This document shows, piece after piece, positions 1 to 9,084 of a stretch of 64,000 nt of DNA (within the stretch, counting starts at the first letter, position 1; each line of letters opens with the position of its first letter). A program made the translations under genes and the position numbers. This DNA is from DATJOJ01 sp035507035 (GTDB lineage: Bacteria; Acidobacteriota; Terriglobia; Terriglobales; Acidobacteriaceae). Under the pieces are notes generated by a model that did not search any database, was not told the origin of the DNA, and saw only the letters and a list, made by a program, of their open reading frames with translations. The DNA is taken from positions 124,001-188,000 of the forward strand of contig DATJOJ010000061.1 of NCBI GenBank assembly GCA_035507035.1. Direction: 5' to 3'.

Positions 1-582
1 GATAAGATTTGCCGTCCGACCACAATTCTCGCTTCGAATACCTCGTCACTGAGCATCACGGAAATCGCCAGCGTGACTTATCGCGCGAAGAAGTGCGTGG
101 GAATGCATTTTTTCAATCCCGTGCACAAGATGAAGTTGCTTGAGATCGTTCGTGCGCTGGAAACCGATGATGACACACTGGCTGGCGCTGCTGAAGTAGG
201 CCGTCGCATGGGCAAAGAAGTTGTGGTCATCAAGGAATCGCCCGGCTTTATTACCAGCCGCATTAACGCCATGATCGGCAACGAAGCGTTTTATATGCTA
301 CAGGAAGGTATTGCTTCTGCTCAGGATATCGATAAAGCCTTAAAGTTGGGATTGAACCATCCGATGGGGCCATTTGAGTTGGTCGATTTGGTCGGATTGG
401 ATACTCGCCTCCATATCCTCGAGTACCTTCACAAATCGCTTGGCGAGAAATATCGTCCTGCACCACTTTTGGTGCAGTATGTAAAAGCCGGACGGCTGGG
501 ACGAAAAGCGGGCCGCGGCGTATACGAGTACCCCGAGCAGAAGGCAGTAGAAATGGCGCCGATGGCGAAGGTCGGCGACTAG
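1..582 (+). CDS. 3-hydroxyacyl-CoA (3-hydroxybutyryl-CoA) dehydrogenase, 3' part
   Basis: The reading frame is open from base 1, so the gene starts outside the window and only its last 193 codons are here. It oxidises the 3-hydroxyl of acyl-CoA with NAD+ in fatty-acid or butanoate metabolism in the cytoplasm. Visible are the end of the Rossmann domain (ILASNTSSLSITEIA), the hallmark VGMHFFNPVHKMKLLE with the catalytic-dyad His region, and the helical C-terminal domain with NHPMGPFELVDLVGLD. A GTG codon at 73 could mimic a start, but the family motif upstream shows it is internal. The gene ends before an intergenic palindrome and a convergent gene. Confidence 0.93.
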   Translation, partial: DKICRPTTILASNTSSLSITEIASVTYRAKKCVGMHFFNPVHKMKLLEIVRALETDDDTLAGAAEVGRRMGKEVVVIKESPGFITSRINAMIGNEAFYMLQEGIASAQDIDKALKLGLNHPMGPFELVDLVGLDTRLHILEYLHKSLGEKYRPAPLLVQYVKAGRLGRKAGRGVYEYPEQKAVEMAPMAKVGD

Positions 583-605
583 TTGTCCTGCGCTATTCGT
601 TGTTA

Positions 606-680
606 TTTTGAGAAGCGTGAGCGACGAGGAATCTGCTTGATGCCATACCGCAGATCCCTCGCTCCACCCGGGATGACAAA
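606..680. repeat. Imperfect inverted repeat between convergent genes
   Basis: GAGGAATCTGC (626-636) faces GCAGATCCCTC (650-660), and the flanks extend the symmetry loosely (TTGTTATTTTGAG on the left against GGATGACAA on the right). It lies between the 3' ends of the dehydrogenase and the DUF2911 gene. It may act as a bidirectional terminator or be a member of a dispersed palindrome family; there is no T-tract. Confidence 0.5.
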
Positions 681-686
681 GCGACG

Positions 687-1754
687 CTAATTCTTGTTGA
701 TGTCCTGCTTTGCTTCCAGCTTTTTCACCAGCGGCTCGATGAAGATCTTCTGATTGTCTGGCGCGCCGGCTAGTGTAATCTTCATCTCTTTCACAGCCGC
801 GTCAAAGTTTCCCTGCGCGGAATAGATTCGAGCGGTTCCGTCGTGCACGACCCACTCGTTGGGATCTTTCTGCGCTGCCTGGCGGAAATAAGTAAAGGCC
901 TCGTCCTGCTTGCCTTGCCCCTGCAGCAGTCGCCCGTAGGCGTAGAGTTGTCCAGCTGTGGCTCGATCCAGCGCCTGCCGCTTCGCGGTTTCGGCTTCAT
1001 CTTTCCGGCCCAGGGCATCCAGAATTTGAGATTTTGTCAGATAGTTGTCAAAACGCGGTTCGGTTCCGATCGAGGTCTCTTCGTATTTCAGCGCATCGTC
1101 AAGGTCATATTTTTCCGCCAACAGATAGTTGGCGGCATCGTCCCAACCCTCCCAGGTGTATTGCGCTAAACCCTGGAGCTGATTCGGCAGGCTGGCTTTC
1201 ACGATCTCATGCACATTGACACCAACTTTGAACGGAACAGCCAGCTTTTCCCAGCGCAATGTCACGACGGCCGAGTCGGCCTTTACGTCATCGAAATCGT
1301 AAGTAAGCGCCTCGTGCATGTCGGATGTTTGTGGTCTGACCTTCACCCGCAGCGCATCTTCTGCCTGGTTGTAGGTGAATGCACCCCAAGCAGTGTGAAC
1401 CTTGGAGAAAATTACAGTCCACTCGTTCTCTCCCGGAATCATCTGCAAACCGTAAATCCCTTTATCCAGGGGCTGGCCTTCGATGGTTACCGCATCGGTG
1501 AACTTGATAGTCGTATTGATGTTCGCTCCGGCTCGCCATACTTCGCCGTAAGGCACGACCTTGCCCCAAATGGTGCGGCCTTTCACCAGCGGCCGATGGT
1601 AGTTAACGGTGATGTCGGTGATGCCGATCGATTGCGTCACTACCGCGTGTTGACTGGCAAGAGGTAAGTCCAACAACGCGGATTGCGCCAAACAGATCGC
1701 ACTAGCGAAACAAATTGCCACGACCGCCAGCAGAGAAACATAACGTTTGAGCAT
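687..1754 (-). CDS. Secreted DUF2911 domain protein with C-terminal TPR region
   Basis: 355 residues. I start at the ATG at 1754, because AAGGAGGGTGGC lies just upstream and the product then opens with a clean signal peptide (MLKRYVSLLAVVAICFASAI...). The frame stays open 83 codons further upstream, but that part looks non-coding. Residues of about 35-170 carry the DUF2911 pattern, including GKVVPYGEVWRAGAN and KGIYGLQMIPG. Residues of about 200-340 are helical with TPR-like pairs (ILDALGRKDEAETAKRQALD; YGRLLQGQGKQDEAFTYFRQ). Function is unknown; such proteins are common in Acidobacteriota and Bacteroidota and are exported to the periplasm. Confidence 0.88.
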   Translation of the reverse strand: MLKRYVSLLAVVAICFASAICLAQSALLDLPLASQHAVVTQSIGITDITVNYHRPLVKGRTIWGKVVPYGEVWRAGANINTTIKFTDAVTIEGQPLDKGIYGLQMIPGENEWTVIFSKVHTAWGAFTYNQAEDALRVKVRPQTSDMHEALTYDFDDVKADSAVVTLRWEKLAVPFKVGVNVHEIVKASLPNQLQGLAQYTWEGWDDAANYLLAEKYDLDDALKYEETSIGTEPRFDNYLTKSQILDALGRKDEAETAKRQALDRATAGQLYAYGRLLQGQGKQDEAFTYFRQAAQKDPNEWVVHDGTARIYSAQGNFDAAVKEMKITLAGAPDNQKIFIEPLVKKLEAKQDINKN

Positions 1755-1937
1755 TTTGCCACCCTCCTTGATTCCATGGATAACAATCGCACGGTTAGAC
1801 GGAGGGTCTGTTGTCGCGGTTAGCGAATTGTAAAAAGTTGTGAACATGGCTGAGCCGAGAGCAGAGAATTGTTGCCCAGAGACTGATTTTCGCGAAGGAC
1901 CGCTGTGGTAGCCGGGAATCGTTGCCTTTCCTTTACA

Positions 1938-2243
1938 ATGGCGCTCGTGCCCGTTAAATCTCGCCTGGATCGGGTTCTCTCGCAGTTGCGACTCTACGAG
2001 CATCCATTACTGGAATTTGGAGCTCGTGAAAAAGGCGACGGCATTGAGGTCATCATTCAATTCAAGAATCCGGTCGTCCCTGTACACACGTATTATTTCG
2101 ATCTTCACCCTCGCGATCTGGACCATCCGCAGTTCGAGTGGAGTTTCCAGCGCCAGCTCTACGATTGCCTGCACGACTACCTGATCGAAATGTTTACTCG
2201 GACACCTCAAAGCCGGGCCGAGCGCCAGCAGGAAGACTTGTGA
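1938..2243 (+). CDS. Conserved hypothetical protein, 101 aa
   Basis: Small acidic/aromatic cytoplasmic protein without membrane segments; I do not recognise the family. The middle (IEVIIQFKNPVVPVHTYYFD) looks like an alternating beta pattern followed by an amphipathic helix. The ATG at 1938 is used; a GTG 11 codons upstream is also in frame. Its TGA stop overlaps the GTG start of the methyltransferase (GTGA), so the two are translationally coupled and probably related in function. Confidence 0.7.
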   Translation: MALVPVKSRLDRVLSQLRLYEHPLLEFGAREKGDGIEVIIQFKNPVVPVHTYYFDLHPRDLDHPQFEWSFQRQLYDCLHDYLIEMFTRTPQSRAERQQEDL

Positions 2244-3376
2244 GCCTGCGGGAGAAAATTGTGCAAGAGATTCGCGATCGTGGACCGATCCCTTTTTCGC
2301 GCTACATGGAGTTGTGTCTCTACGATCCCGAACTCGGCTATTATTCGCGGAACACAGAGCAGTTCGGAAAAGCGGGGGATTTTTACACGTCGAGCGACGT
2401 TCACGCCGTCTTTGGACGGCTGCTGGCGCGGCAGTTCGAGGAGATGTGGCGCGTGCTAGGCTCGCCGCCGGAAATCGAAATTCTCGAACTCGGCCCCGGG
2501 CGAGGATTGTTCGCCCAGGATGTCCTGGATTGGTCGGAGAAGAAATTTCCGGAGTTCTTCCATGCTCTGCATTACTCGCTGCTGGAGCGTTCTCAATCCC
2601 TGCAACAGCGGTTGCAGAATGCGCTGAGTCGGCATGTTTCAGTGGGGAGGGCGTCGTTGCTGGCCGGGAAGGGGCGTTTCCATAGGCTTTTAGCGAACGA
2701 GGCGCCAATCATCGTTTTTGCCAACGAATTCTTTGACGCCCTGCCAGTCGAGGTCTTGAGCCCGCGGGGCGGACTACGGATCGCGGAAAAAGAGGGCCGT
2801 TTCATCGAAACTTGGGCTGCCGCATCCGCCGCGGAGTTGGAGTTCCTGGATCGTTATTGCGTTCACCCTGAAAACGGAGAGCGCGTGGAAGCTTCGCTGG
2901 CGGCCCAAGACGCAATGTCGGAGATTGCGGCCTGCATCAAGCGAGGTTTTGTCGTCATCATTGATTACGGCTACGACCGGCAAGAACAACTCGCAGGACG
3001 CCATCGCGGTACCGTGACAGCCTACCGTCAGCATTCGGTAAGCAAGAATCCATACGAAGCGCCGGGTGAGCAAGACATTACGGCGCATGTGAACTTTACT
3101 GCTTTGGGCGCGGCTGCGGAAAGCCAAGGGATGCAAGTTCAGCCTTTGCTCACGCAATCGCAATTCTTGCTGGGACTCGGCGAGGAAAATCAGTTTGCCG
3201 ACGCCTTCGCCGAATGCCGATTACCGCAGGAGCGCGCCAAGGTCGCGCTGCAATTGAAACACTTGGTGACTCCATCTGGCATGGGAGAGACCTTCCACGT
3301 CATGGTGGCCAGCAAAGGAGTTGATCGCAAGATAATTCACAAACTGAGTGGCCTCAATTTTGGGAGGCACTCGTGA
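2240..3376 (+). CDS. SAM-dependent methyltransferase, MidA/NDUFAF7 family
   Basis: 378 residues starting at a GTG that overlaps the preceding stop; AGGAAG lies 5 nt upstream. The family (PF02636/COG1565) methylates arginine on a complex I subunit in mitochondria; the bacterial role is less clear. Visible: the N-terminal signature RGPIPFSRYMELCLYDPELG, YYSRNTEQFGKAGDFYTSSDV, the SAM loop ILELGPGRGLFAQD, the acceptor-side FANEFFDALPVEV and the later VVIIDYGYDRQE. All are in family order, and length is normal for the family. Confidence 0.92.
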   Translation: MSLREKIVQEIRDRGPIPFSRYMELCLYDPELGYYSRNTEQFGKAGDFYTSSDVHAVFGRLLARQFEEMWRVLGSPPEIEILELGPGRGLFAQDVLDWSEKKFPEFFHALHYSLLERSQSLQQRLQNALSRHVSVGRASLLAGKGRFHRLLANEAPIIVFANEFFDALPVEVLSPRGGLRIAEKEGRFIETWAAASAAELEFLDRYCVHPENGERVEASLAAQDAMSEIAACIKRGFVVIIDYGYDRQEQLAGRHRGTVTAYRQHSVSKNPYEAPGEQDITAHVNFTALGAAAESQGMQVQPLLTQSQFLLGLGEENQFADAFAECRLPQERAKVALQLKHLVTPSGMGETFHVMVASKGVDRKIIHKLSGLNFGRHS

Positions 3377-3472
3377 ACGGCCCCTATAACATCAATTGCG
3401 CACGGTTGTGCATGTCGCGTATGGAACCATTGTGCTTTGCCTGGAGCCCGAACTCTGGGTCACAATGCGACA

Positions 3473-3937
3473 ATGCTTGGGCGAATTTATATTTGGTGGG
3501 GTCTCGCGTTCTGCCTGTTTCTTGGCATTGGTGCCTTTGCCCAAGTTTCACCTGACGACGCGCAGCATACACGTGAGCATCAATTGATTGCTCTCGAAAG
3601 ACTGTGGAACGAGGCGCAGGTCAACCACGATTCCAGTGCGCTGGCCAATATGATTGGTGACAAGTTCGTCAATACAGAGTGGGACGGCGAAGTCTCCGAA
3701 AGGGGAAAGTTTCTCGCCGACATCGCGGACCCGCGCTTCAATGCCAGCACTTTAACGATTCAGGACGTCAAAGTTATTCTCTACAAGGACACCGCCGTGG
3801 TGGCCGGAATCTATCACACCAAGGGTACAAGCCAGGGCAAGTTGTACGAGCACGTGGGGCGCTTCACCGACACCTGGGTGTTCCAAGACGCTCGATGGCT
3901 GTGCGTCGCCAGCCATACCAGTCTTCTGCAGAAATAA
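3473..3937 (+). CDS. Secreted NTF2-like (DUF4440/SnoaL-type) protein
   Basis: 154 residues from the ATG at 3473. This start gives a signal peptide (IYIWWGLAFCLFLGIGAFAQ) and is preferred over the in-frame ATG at 3437. The mature part reads as a DUF4440/NTF2-like cone: LIALERLWNEAQVNHDSSAL, then MIGDKFVNTEWDGEVSERG and a C-terminal sheet ending in DARWLCVASHTSLL. Such domains bind small ligands or are non-catalytic. The exact role cannot be read from the sequence. Confidence 0.78.
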   Translation: MLGRIYIWWGLAFCLFLGIGAFAQVSPDDAQHTREHQLIALERLWNEAQVNHDSSALANMIGDKFVNTEWDGEVSERGKFLADIADPRFNASTLTIQDVKVILYKDTAVVAGIYHTKGTSQGKLYEHVGRFTDTWVFQDARWLCVASHTSLLQK

Positions 3938-3979
3938 CCCGTCAGTTCGGAATGAACTACGCCGCAGCGTGTTCAAAAC

Positions 3980-5389
3980 CTACGGCCTAGTCATCCTCTC
4001 CGGCCGGACTAACTGGTCGAACTCTTCACCGGTCAAATAACCGAGCTTCAGCGCAGCCTCTCGCAAGCTGCTGTGCTCCACGTGGGCGGTGTGGGCGATC
4101 TGTGCCGCTTTGTCATATCCGACTTTCGGTGCCAGCGCGGTCACAAGCATAAGCGAGTTCTTCACATACCAGTCGACTTTGGCTTTGTCGACTTCGATTC
4201 CTTTGATCATATATTCGACATAGCCGTGGCAGGCGTCCGTAATCAGAGTGACTGAGTGCAGGAAGTTATAAATCATGACTGGCTTGAAGACATTAAGCTC
4301 GAAATTGCCTTGCGAGCCCGCGAACCCGACCGCAGCCGTGGCACCATGAACCTGCACACAGACCATTGTCATGGCTTCGCATTGCGTGGGGTTCACCTTG
4401 CCCGGCATGATCGACGATCCAGGCTCGTTCTCCGGAATGGAAAGTTCCCCGAGGCCACAGCGCGGGCCGGAAGCCAGCCAGCGAATATCGTTCGAAATTT
4501 TCATGAACGACGCCGCTAGCGTCTCCAACGCGCCTTGCGCAAACACAATCTCATCGTGCGCTGAGAGAGCGGCGAATTTGTTGTTGTGCGAACGAAAGGG
4601 AAGTCCGGTAAGCTCAGCAATTTTCTTCGCTGCCCGTTCCGCAAATTCAGGGTGCGTATTTAATCCGGTGCCGACGGCCGTTCCGCCAATTGCCAGATCG
4701 AACAAGCCTTCGAGAACCTGCTCCAGACGCCTGATGTCACGATCCAGCAATGCTGCCCATCCACCGAACTCCTGGCCAAACGTTAAAGGAACTGCGTCCT
4801 GCAGATGGGTGCGGCCAATTTTGACGATGTTCTCAAATTCCTTCGCCTTGGCAGCGATTGCATCACGAACGATCCTCACTGCGGGAATGAGAGCATTCTT
4901 GACCCGTTCCGCAGCCGCGATGTGCATGGCCGCCGGAAACGTATCGTTCGACGACTGCGACATGTTCACGTGGTCATTGGGATGAATCGGTTTCTTCGAT
5001 CCCATTTCGCCACCCGCAAGCTCGATCGCACGGTTGGAGATGACCTCATTCACATTCATGTTTGTCTGCGTGCCGCTGCCGGTCTGCCAGACGCGGAGAG
5101 GGAACTGGTCGTTAAGTTTTCCGGCGATAACTTCGTCGGCCGCCTGCACGATGAGTTTCGCTTTGTCGTCGGGAAGCTTGCCGAGATCCTGATTCACGAG
5201 GGCGCAAGCTTTTTTCAGGATGCCAAAAGCCCGAATCAGTTCCGGCGGCATGGTGTCGCGCCCGATATTGAAATGCAGCAGCGAGCGCTGGGTTTGTGCG
5301 CCCCAATAAACCTTGGAGGGTACCTCGATCTTTCCCATGCTGTCGGATTCAATACGCGTGCGGGTTGCGGGTTCGGCAAGAGTAGCCAT
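3980..5389 (-). CDS. fumC: Fumarate hydratase class II
   Basis: 469 residues, normal for the iron-independent tetrameric fumarase. It interconverts fumarate and L-malate in the TCA cycle. The superfamily signature GSSIMPGKVNP is intact, as are SSNDTFPAAMHIAA, GRTHLQDAVPLTFGQE with the active-site His, and TGSGTQTNMNVNEVISNRA. A short N-terminal extension precedes the conserved RIESDSMG. The gene stands alone: its 3' end faces the NTF2-like gene and its 5' end is divergent from ypdA. Confidence 0.97.
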   Translation of the reverse strand: MATLAEPATRTRIESDSMGKIEVPSKVYWGAQTQRSLLHFNIGRDTMPPELIRAFGILKKACALVNQDLGKLPDDKAKLIVQAADEVIAGKLNDQFPLRVWQTGSGTQTNMNVNEVISNRAIELAGGEMGSKKPIHPNDHVNMSQSSNDTFPAAMHIAAAERVKNALIPAVRIVRDAIAAKAKEFENIVKIGRTHLQDAVPLTFGQEFGGWAALLDRDIRRLEQVLEGLFDLAIGGTAVGTGLNTHPEFAERAAKKIAELTGLPFRSHNNKFAALSAHDEIVFAQGALETLAASFMKISNDIRWLASGPRCGLGELSIPENEPGSSIMPGKVNPTQCEAMTMVCVQVHGATAAVGFAGSQGNFELNVFKPVMIYNFLHSVTLITDACHGYVEYMIKGIEVDKAKVDWYVKNSLMLVTALAPKVGYDKAAQIAHTAHVEHSSLREAALKLGYLTGEEFDQLVRPERMTRP

Positions 5390-5541
5390 AATGTGGTCCT
5401 GCGATTTAGAGATGATTCCAACTGGATTATAACGCCCCGCTGTTGCCTTACTCGCGGGCGGATCACATCATCCAGTGACGTACGCCAGCGAAGCCCATCC
5501 ATGCCACATGCTAGAATCGTTAGCTCTCAAGGACCATTCCC

Positions 5542-6600
5542 ATGTCTAGACACATGGCAGACACGACGCTGCAAATTCCTGAAACCCTGCCTCGCACGCA
5601 GCTCGATGCCCACCCGCATTCCCGTGTGGACGTACTGGTGATCGGTGCTGGGCCGACCGGATTGGCATGTGGCATTGAAGCGCTGAGGGCGGGCTTCAAG
5701 GTTGTGGTTATCGATAAGGGCTGCGTGGTCAACTCGCTATTCAACTATCCCGCCAACATGACGTTCTTTACCACGTCCGAACTGCTGGAGATCGGCGACC
5801 TTCCATTTACCACCGCCCACGCCAAGCCGACACGGCAGGAGGCGCTGGAGTATTACCGCAGGGTCACGGAACATTACAAGCTCCCAGTCGTGCAATACCA
5901 ATGGGTGAAAACTGTGGTCGGGCGCGACGGCGATTTTCAAGTCACTACCACTGACCGGCTCGGCAGAATCTACGATTACCACACCAAGAAATTAATCGTT
6001 GCTACTGGCTACTACGATCTGGCCAACCAGTTGGCCATTCCTGGCGAGGATCTGCCCAAAGTATTTCACTATTATCGAGAACCGCATCCGTATTTCGACA
6101 ATGACGTGGTAGTGATCGGTGGAAAGAATTCTGCGGCCATCGCCGCGCTTGAGTTGTATCGCCACGGGGCGCGGGTGACGCTGGTTCATCGTGGACCGAA
6201 GATCGACGGCCATGTAAAATACTGGATTCTTCCGGATATCGAGAATCGCATCCGCAACGGCGAGATTAAGGCTTACTTCAACAGCAGCGTGCAAGAGATT
6301 ACGGCGGACGCAGTTCTCATCCACACTCCCCAAGGCACAATTCGCCTGAAGAATGATTTTGTTTTCGCCCTGATTGGATATCATCCGGATTACGATTTTT
6401 TGCGGTCGATGGGAATCGAGCTCTCGCTGGATCAGTTCTGTCCGATGTGCGATACGACGACATTGGAGAGCAATGTGCCGGGAATCTATGTTGCCGGAGT
6501 GATCGTGGCGGGATCGAGGACCAGCGAGATTTTCATCGAGAACGGGCGTTTTCACGGCAAGCAGATCGCGGAAGATCTTAAGAAAAAACTGCGATCTTGA
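5542..6600 (+). CDS. ypdA: YpdA-type bacillithiol disulfide reductase (FAD/NADPH)
   Basis: 352 residues. It has an N-terminal FAD-binding VLVIGAGPTGLACGIEALRA, the YpdA-typical NSLFNYPANMTFFTTSELLEIGD segment, and a second dinucleotide site VVVIGGKNSAAIAALEL for NADPH. It lacks the CxxC of thioredoxin reductase, as is normal for YpdA. In Firmicutes YpdA reduces bacillithiol disulfide; the presence here suggests the organism makes bacillithiol or a similar thiol, although no bshABC genes are in the window. AAGGA lies 10 nt before the ATG; a second ATG four codons later is possible. Confidence 0.88.
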   Translation: MSRHMADTTLQIPETLPRTQLDAHPHSRVDVLVIGAGPTGLACGIEALRAGFKVVVIDKGCVVNSLFNYPANMTFFTTSELLEIGDLPFTTAHAKPTRQEALEYYRRVTEHYKLPVVQYQWVKTVVGRDGDFQVTTTDRLGRIYDYHTKKLIVATGYYDLANQLAIPGEDLPKVFHYYREPHPYFDNDVVVIGGKNSAAIAALELYRHGARVTLVHRGPKIDGHVKYWILPDIENRIRNGEIKAYFNSSVQEITADAVLIHTPQGTIRLKNDFVFALIGYHPDYDFLRSMGIELSLDQFCPMCDTTTLESNVPGIYVAGVIVAGSRTSEIFIENGRFHGKQIAEDLKKKLRS

Positions 6601-6625
6601 TGGGGTTTCCGGCTTCTGCCTGGGC

Positions 6626-6958
6626 CTAAGTCAGCGTTACCGTCTCCTCTCCCAATTGCTGATTGATCAGCCGTGCGACCAGGCCTTTCAGCTTCTCCCC
6701 GGATTTCTGCAGCACGAAATCCTGATCGGAGTCCGACCAATCCAGCTTGAAACTGGTTGCCAGTGCGGATATCCAGATTTGTCGTACAGGCGCATTGGGC
6801 GAGATCACGAAGCGAGTTCCATCGTCGAAGGCAATATTCAAGGCCCCAGCCTGGTCTTCGACTTCAATGTCAGCGGAGTCCTCTGCGGCAATCAGCGCCT
6901 GTTTCAAGGAATCTAGCGCCGTGTCGGAGTGCTTGCGGAATGTGCTTTCGTCGAGCAT
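6626..6958 (-). CDS. cyaY: Frataxin-like iron donor CyaY
   Basis: 110 residues from the ATG at 6958, where the family start MLDESTFRKHSDTALDSLKQ begins; the frame is open 15 codons further. Frataxins bind iron on an acidic helix and modulate Fe-S assembly on IscU. The acidic ridge (IAAEDSADIEVEDQAG) and the sheet with FVISPNAPVRQIWISAL are clear. No isc or suf genes are adjacent. The nearest Fe-S-related genes in the window are the ferredoxin and the Rieske protein. Confidence 0.85.
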   Translation of the reverse strand: MLDESTFRKHSDTALDSLKQALIAAEDSADIEVEDQAGALNIAFDDGTRFVISPNAPVRQIWISALATSFKLDWSDSDQDFVLQKSGEKLKGLVARLINQQLGEETVTLT

Positions 6959-7111
6959 GGAGAGAATTATAAAGAAGCTCTTAGCTCTTAGCATTTGGCC
7001 CACATCGATCTTAGAACGGTTGCTGGGGCCGCTAGGAGCTGATAGCTAGGAAACTAACGGCAAAGAGCTGTTTTGCCCTCCACAGCCCAAGCAATTACAG
7101 TAACCCTTCCC

Positions 7112-8437
7112 ATGGAACCTGAGCCGGAACAAGAAATAGGCACGATCTCGCTGGGCGCGTACCTGCGTTTGGTGCGGGAGAACCGCAACTTCCGGCGGCT
7201 GTGGGCGGCACAGATTGTCAGCGAAATCGGCGACTGGTTTTACTCGCTCGCCATCTACAGCTTGTTACTGCAAATGACCGGTCACGCGCGCTCGGTTGCG
7301 TTGGCGTTGGTCTTGCAGGTAATTCCCCAGACCTTGTTCGGTCCACTCTCCGGGGTTGTTAACGATCGCGTCAGCCGCAAGCGAGTGATGATCATCAGCG
7401 ACTTGGTGCGCGTGCTGATCGTGCTGTGCATGTTGCTGGTGCGCTCGCAGTCGATGATCTGGCTTGTCTATCCATTGTTATTTCTCGAAAGCGTGATGTG
7501 GGCGTTCTTTGAGCCGGCGCGGACGGCGGTGATTCCGAACATCACAACCAGCGAAGACTTGATCCTCGCCAATACGTTGTCTTCGACCACGTGGTCATTG
7601 AACTTGGTGGCCGGAGCTGCGCTTGGAGGCCTGGCCTTAGCTTTGCTGGGATACAACGCTTCCTTTGTGCTGAACGCGTTGTCATTTCTAGTTTCCGCTT
7701 ACTTGATCAGCGGCATGCACTTTGAGGAACCGCACACGGCAGCATTTCCCAAGTGGAGGCTGCACGATCTGTTGGATTATTTTCAGCTCATCGAAGGGTT
7801 GCGTTATGTCCGCAACGACGGCCGCCTGCTTGCCACGGTGTTAGTGAAAACTGGGCTCATCCAGATGGGCGTGAGCTGGGTTCTGTTTACCGTCATGGGC
7901 CAAAGAGTTTTTGCGCTGCACTGGAATGGACTCGAAGCGCAGAGCGGCGCGGTCTTAGGGATGAGCTTGCTAATGGGCGCCCGCGGGCTGGGTGCTCTGT
8001 TTGGGCCGCTCGGCGCCGCCCGCTGGGCTGGTCATCGTGAGAGTCGGCTGCGTTTGGGCATTCTTTTTGGGTTTCTTGCGGTCGGGTTGGGATACGGCAT
8101 GCTGGGCGTTGCGGGCTCGCTCTGGATGGCATGTTTCTGGGTCGTGCTTGGGCATTGCGGAGGGTCGACAGTTTGGGTTTTTTCCACGACGCTGTTGCAA
8201 CTCAATACCGAAGATAAGTTTCGAGGGCGAGTATTTTCTGCCGAGCTAGGCCTGTCGATGCTGACATTGGCAGTAACCGCTTACCTCACCGGCATCCTGG
8301 TGGACGGTGGAATCAATCCGCGGACAGTCGCGATCGCAACCGGATTCATCATGCTGGTTCCGGCTGGTTTGTGGAGTTGGGCGATGCGGATGTGGAAACC
8401 AGTTGCGGCCACTGCGCCCGCCAAAACTCTGCACTAG
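7112..8437 (+). CDS. MFS transporter (MFS_3/enterobactin-exporter-like)
   Basis: About 441 residues with around 12 membrane segments. The loop after TM2 carries the MFS signature region GVVNDRVSRKRVMIISDLVRV. N-terminal LRENRNFRRLWAAQIVSEIGD is typical for the MFS_3 group of multidrug or siderophore efflux proteins. I take the ATG at 7112 because the acidic run MEPEPEQE follows; a TTG at 7073 with a weak AAAGAG upstream is the alternative. It is an inner-membrane protein of unknown substrate. Its 3' end overlaps the convergent phhB by 4 nt. Confidence 0.85.
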   Translation: MEPEPEQEIGTISLGAYLRLVRENRNFRRLWAAQIVSEIGDWFYSLAIYSLLLQMTGHARSVALALVLQVIPQTLFGPLSGVVNDRVSRKRVMIISDLVRVLIVLCMLLVRSQSMIWLVYPLLFLESVMWAFFEPARTAVIPNITTSEDLILANTLSSTTWSLNLVAGAALGGLALALLGYNASFVLNALSFLVSAYLISGMHFEEPHTAAFPKWRLHDLLDYFQLIEGLRYVRNDGRLLATVLVKTGLIQMGVSWVLFTVMGQRVFALHWNGLEAQSGAVLGMSLLMGARGLGALFGPLGAARWAGHRESRLRLGILFGFLAVGLGYGMLGVAGSLWMACFWVVLGHCGGSTVWVFSTTLLQLNTEDKFRGRVFSAELGLSMLTLAVTAYLTGILVDGGINPRTVAIATGFIMLVPAGLWSWAMRMWKPVAATAPAKTLH

Positions 8438-8787
8438 CAGCGCCAAACGTTGAGTTGTTCGGGGTAAAGCTGGTCAATTTTCGCGGCCATGATGAAATCA
8501 CTTTCACTTAATCCGTTGATCTTGTGGGTCCACATTGTAATCTCGGCTTTGCCCCAGGTCAGCAAGATGTCGGGATGATGGCCTTGTTCCTCGGCCACTG
8601 CGCCGACGCGATTCACAAATTCCAACGCCTGTTTGAAATCGGGGAATTTGAATGTGCGCGTGATGTGATGTTCGTTGACAACATTCCAGTTGGGCAATTG
8701 ATGGCTGAAGGAATGCAACTCCTGCCCTTTCAGAGGCGGGGTGCCTCCCTTGCACGGGACACAATCTTTGCTGGCTAGGTTGGACAT
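8434..8787 (-). CDS. phhB: Pterin-4a-carbinolamine dehydratase
   Basis: 117 residues. It dehydrates 4a-hydroxytetrahydrobiopterin and recycles the cofactor of aromatic amino-acid hydroxylases; bacterial versions may also serve molybdopterin or folate metabolism. The active-site stretch EEQGHHPDILLTWGKAEITM with the His pair, and the terminal THKINGLSESDFIMAAKID, are clear. The N-terminus has SKDCVPCKGGTPPLKG with a CxxC found in many family members. Start is MSNLASKD at 8787. No hydroxylase gene is nearby. Confidence 0.93.
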   Translation of the reverse strand: MSNLASKDCVPCKGGTPPLKGQELHSFSHQLPNWNVVNEHHITRTFKFPDFKQALEFVNRVGAVAEEQGHHPDILLTWGKAEITMWTHKINGLSESDFIMAAKIDQLYPEQLNVWRC

Positions 8788-8970
8788 GGAAGCTCCAAGC
8801 ATAGGTTAGCCGAAAAACCGGTGATTCGCATAACAGGGGCGTCCTGACCTTGGTCAATGAGCCCTATCGCCTTGTTTTGTTCAACCGTGAAACATCGCCT
8901 TGACCGCCGCTTTTTGGCGGAGGATACTTGTGCTGCTCGGCCAGTCGCTTTCCCTTTGAGGGTCTCCTCC

Positions 8971-9084
8971 ATGAAACGCGCAGTGGTCGTAACGCTTCTC
9001 GGGCTGGCAGTGCTGGTGTCGGCCAGCTTCCATTGTTGGTCAGGCGGAGCAAGCCGCAGGCGCATGATGACAAATGGAACTTGA
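8971..9084 (+). CDS. Possible 37-residue exported peptide
   Basis: An ATG at 8971 opens a short frame whose first 20 residues look like a signal peptide or single membrane helix (MKRAVVVTLLGLAVLVSASF), followed by a basic tail. It overlaps the next gene's start by 11 nt. It could be a real small protein, or the 5' remnant of a gene that is frameshifted near 9030. Confidence 0.3.
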   Translation: MKRAVVVTLLGLAVLVSASFHCWSGGASRRRMMTNGT

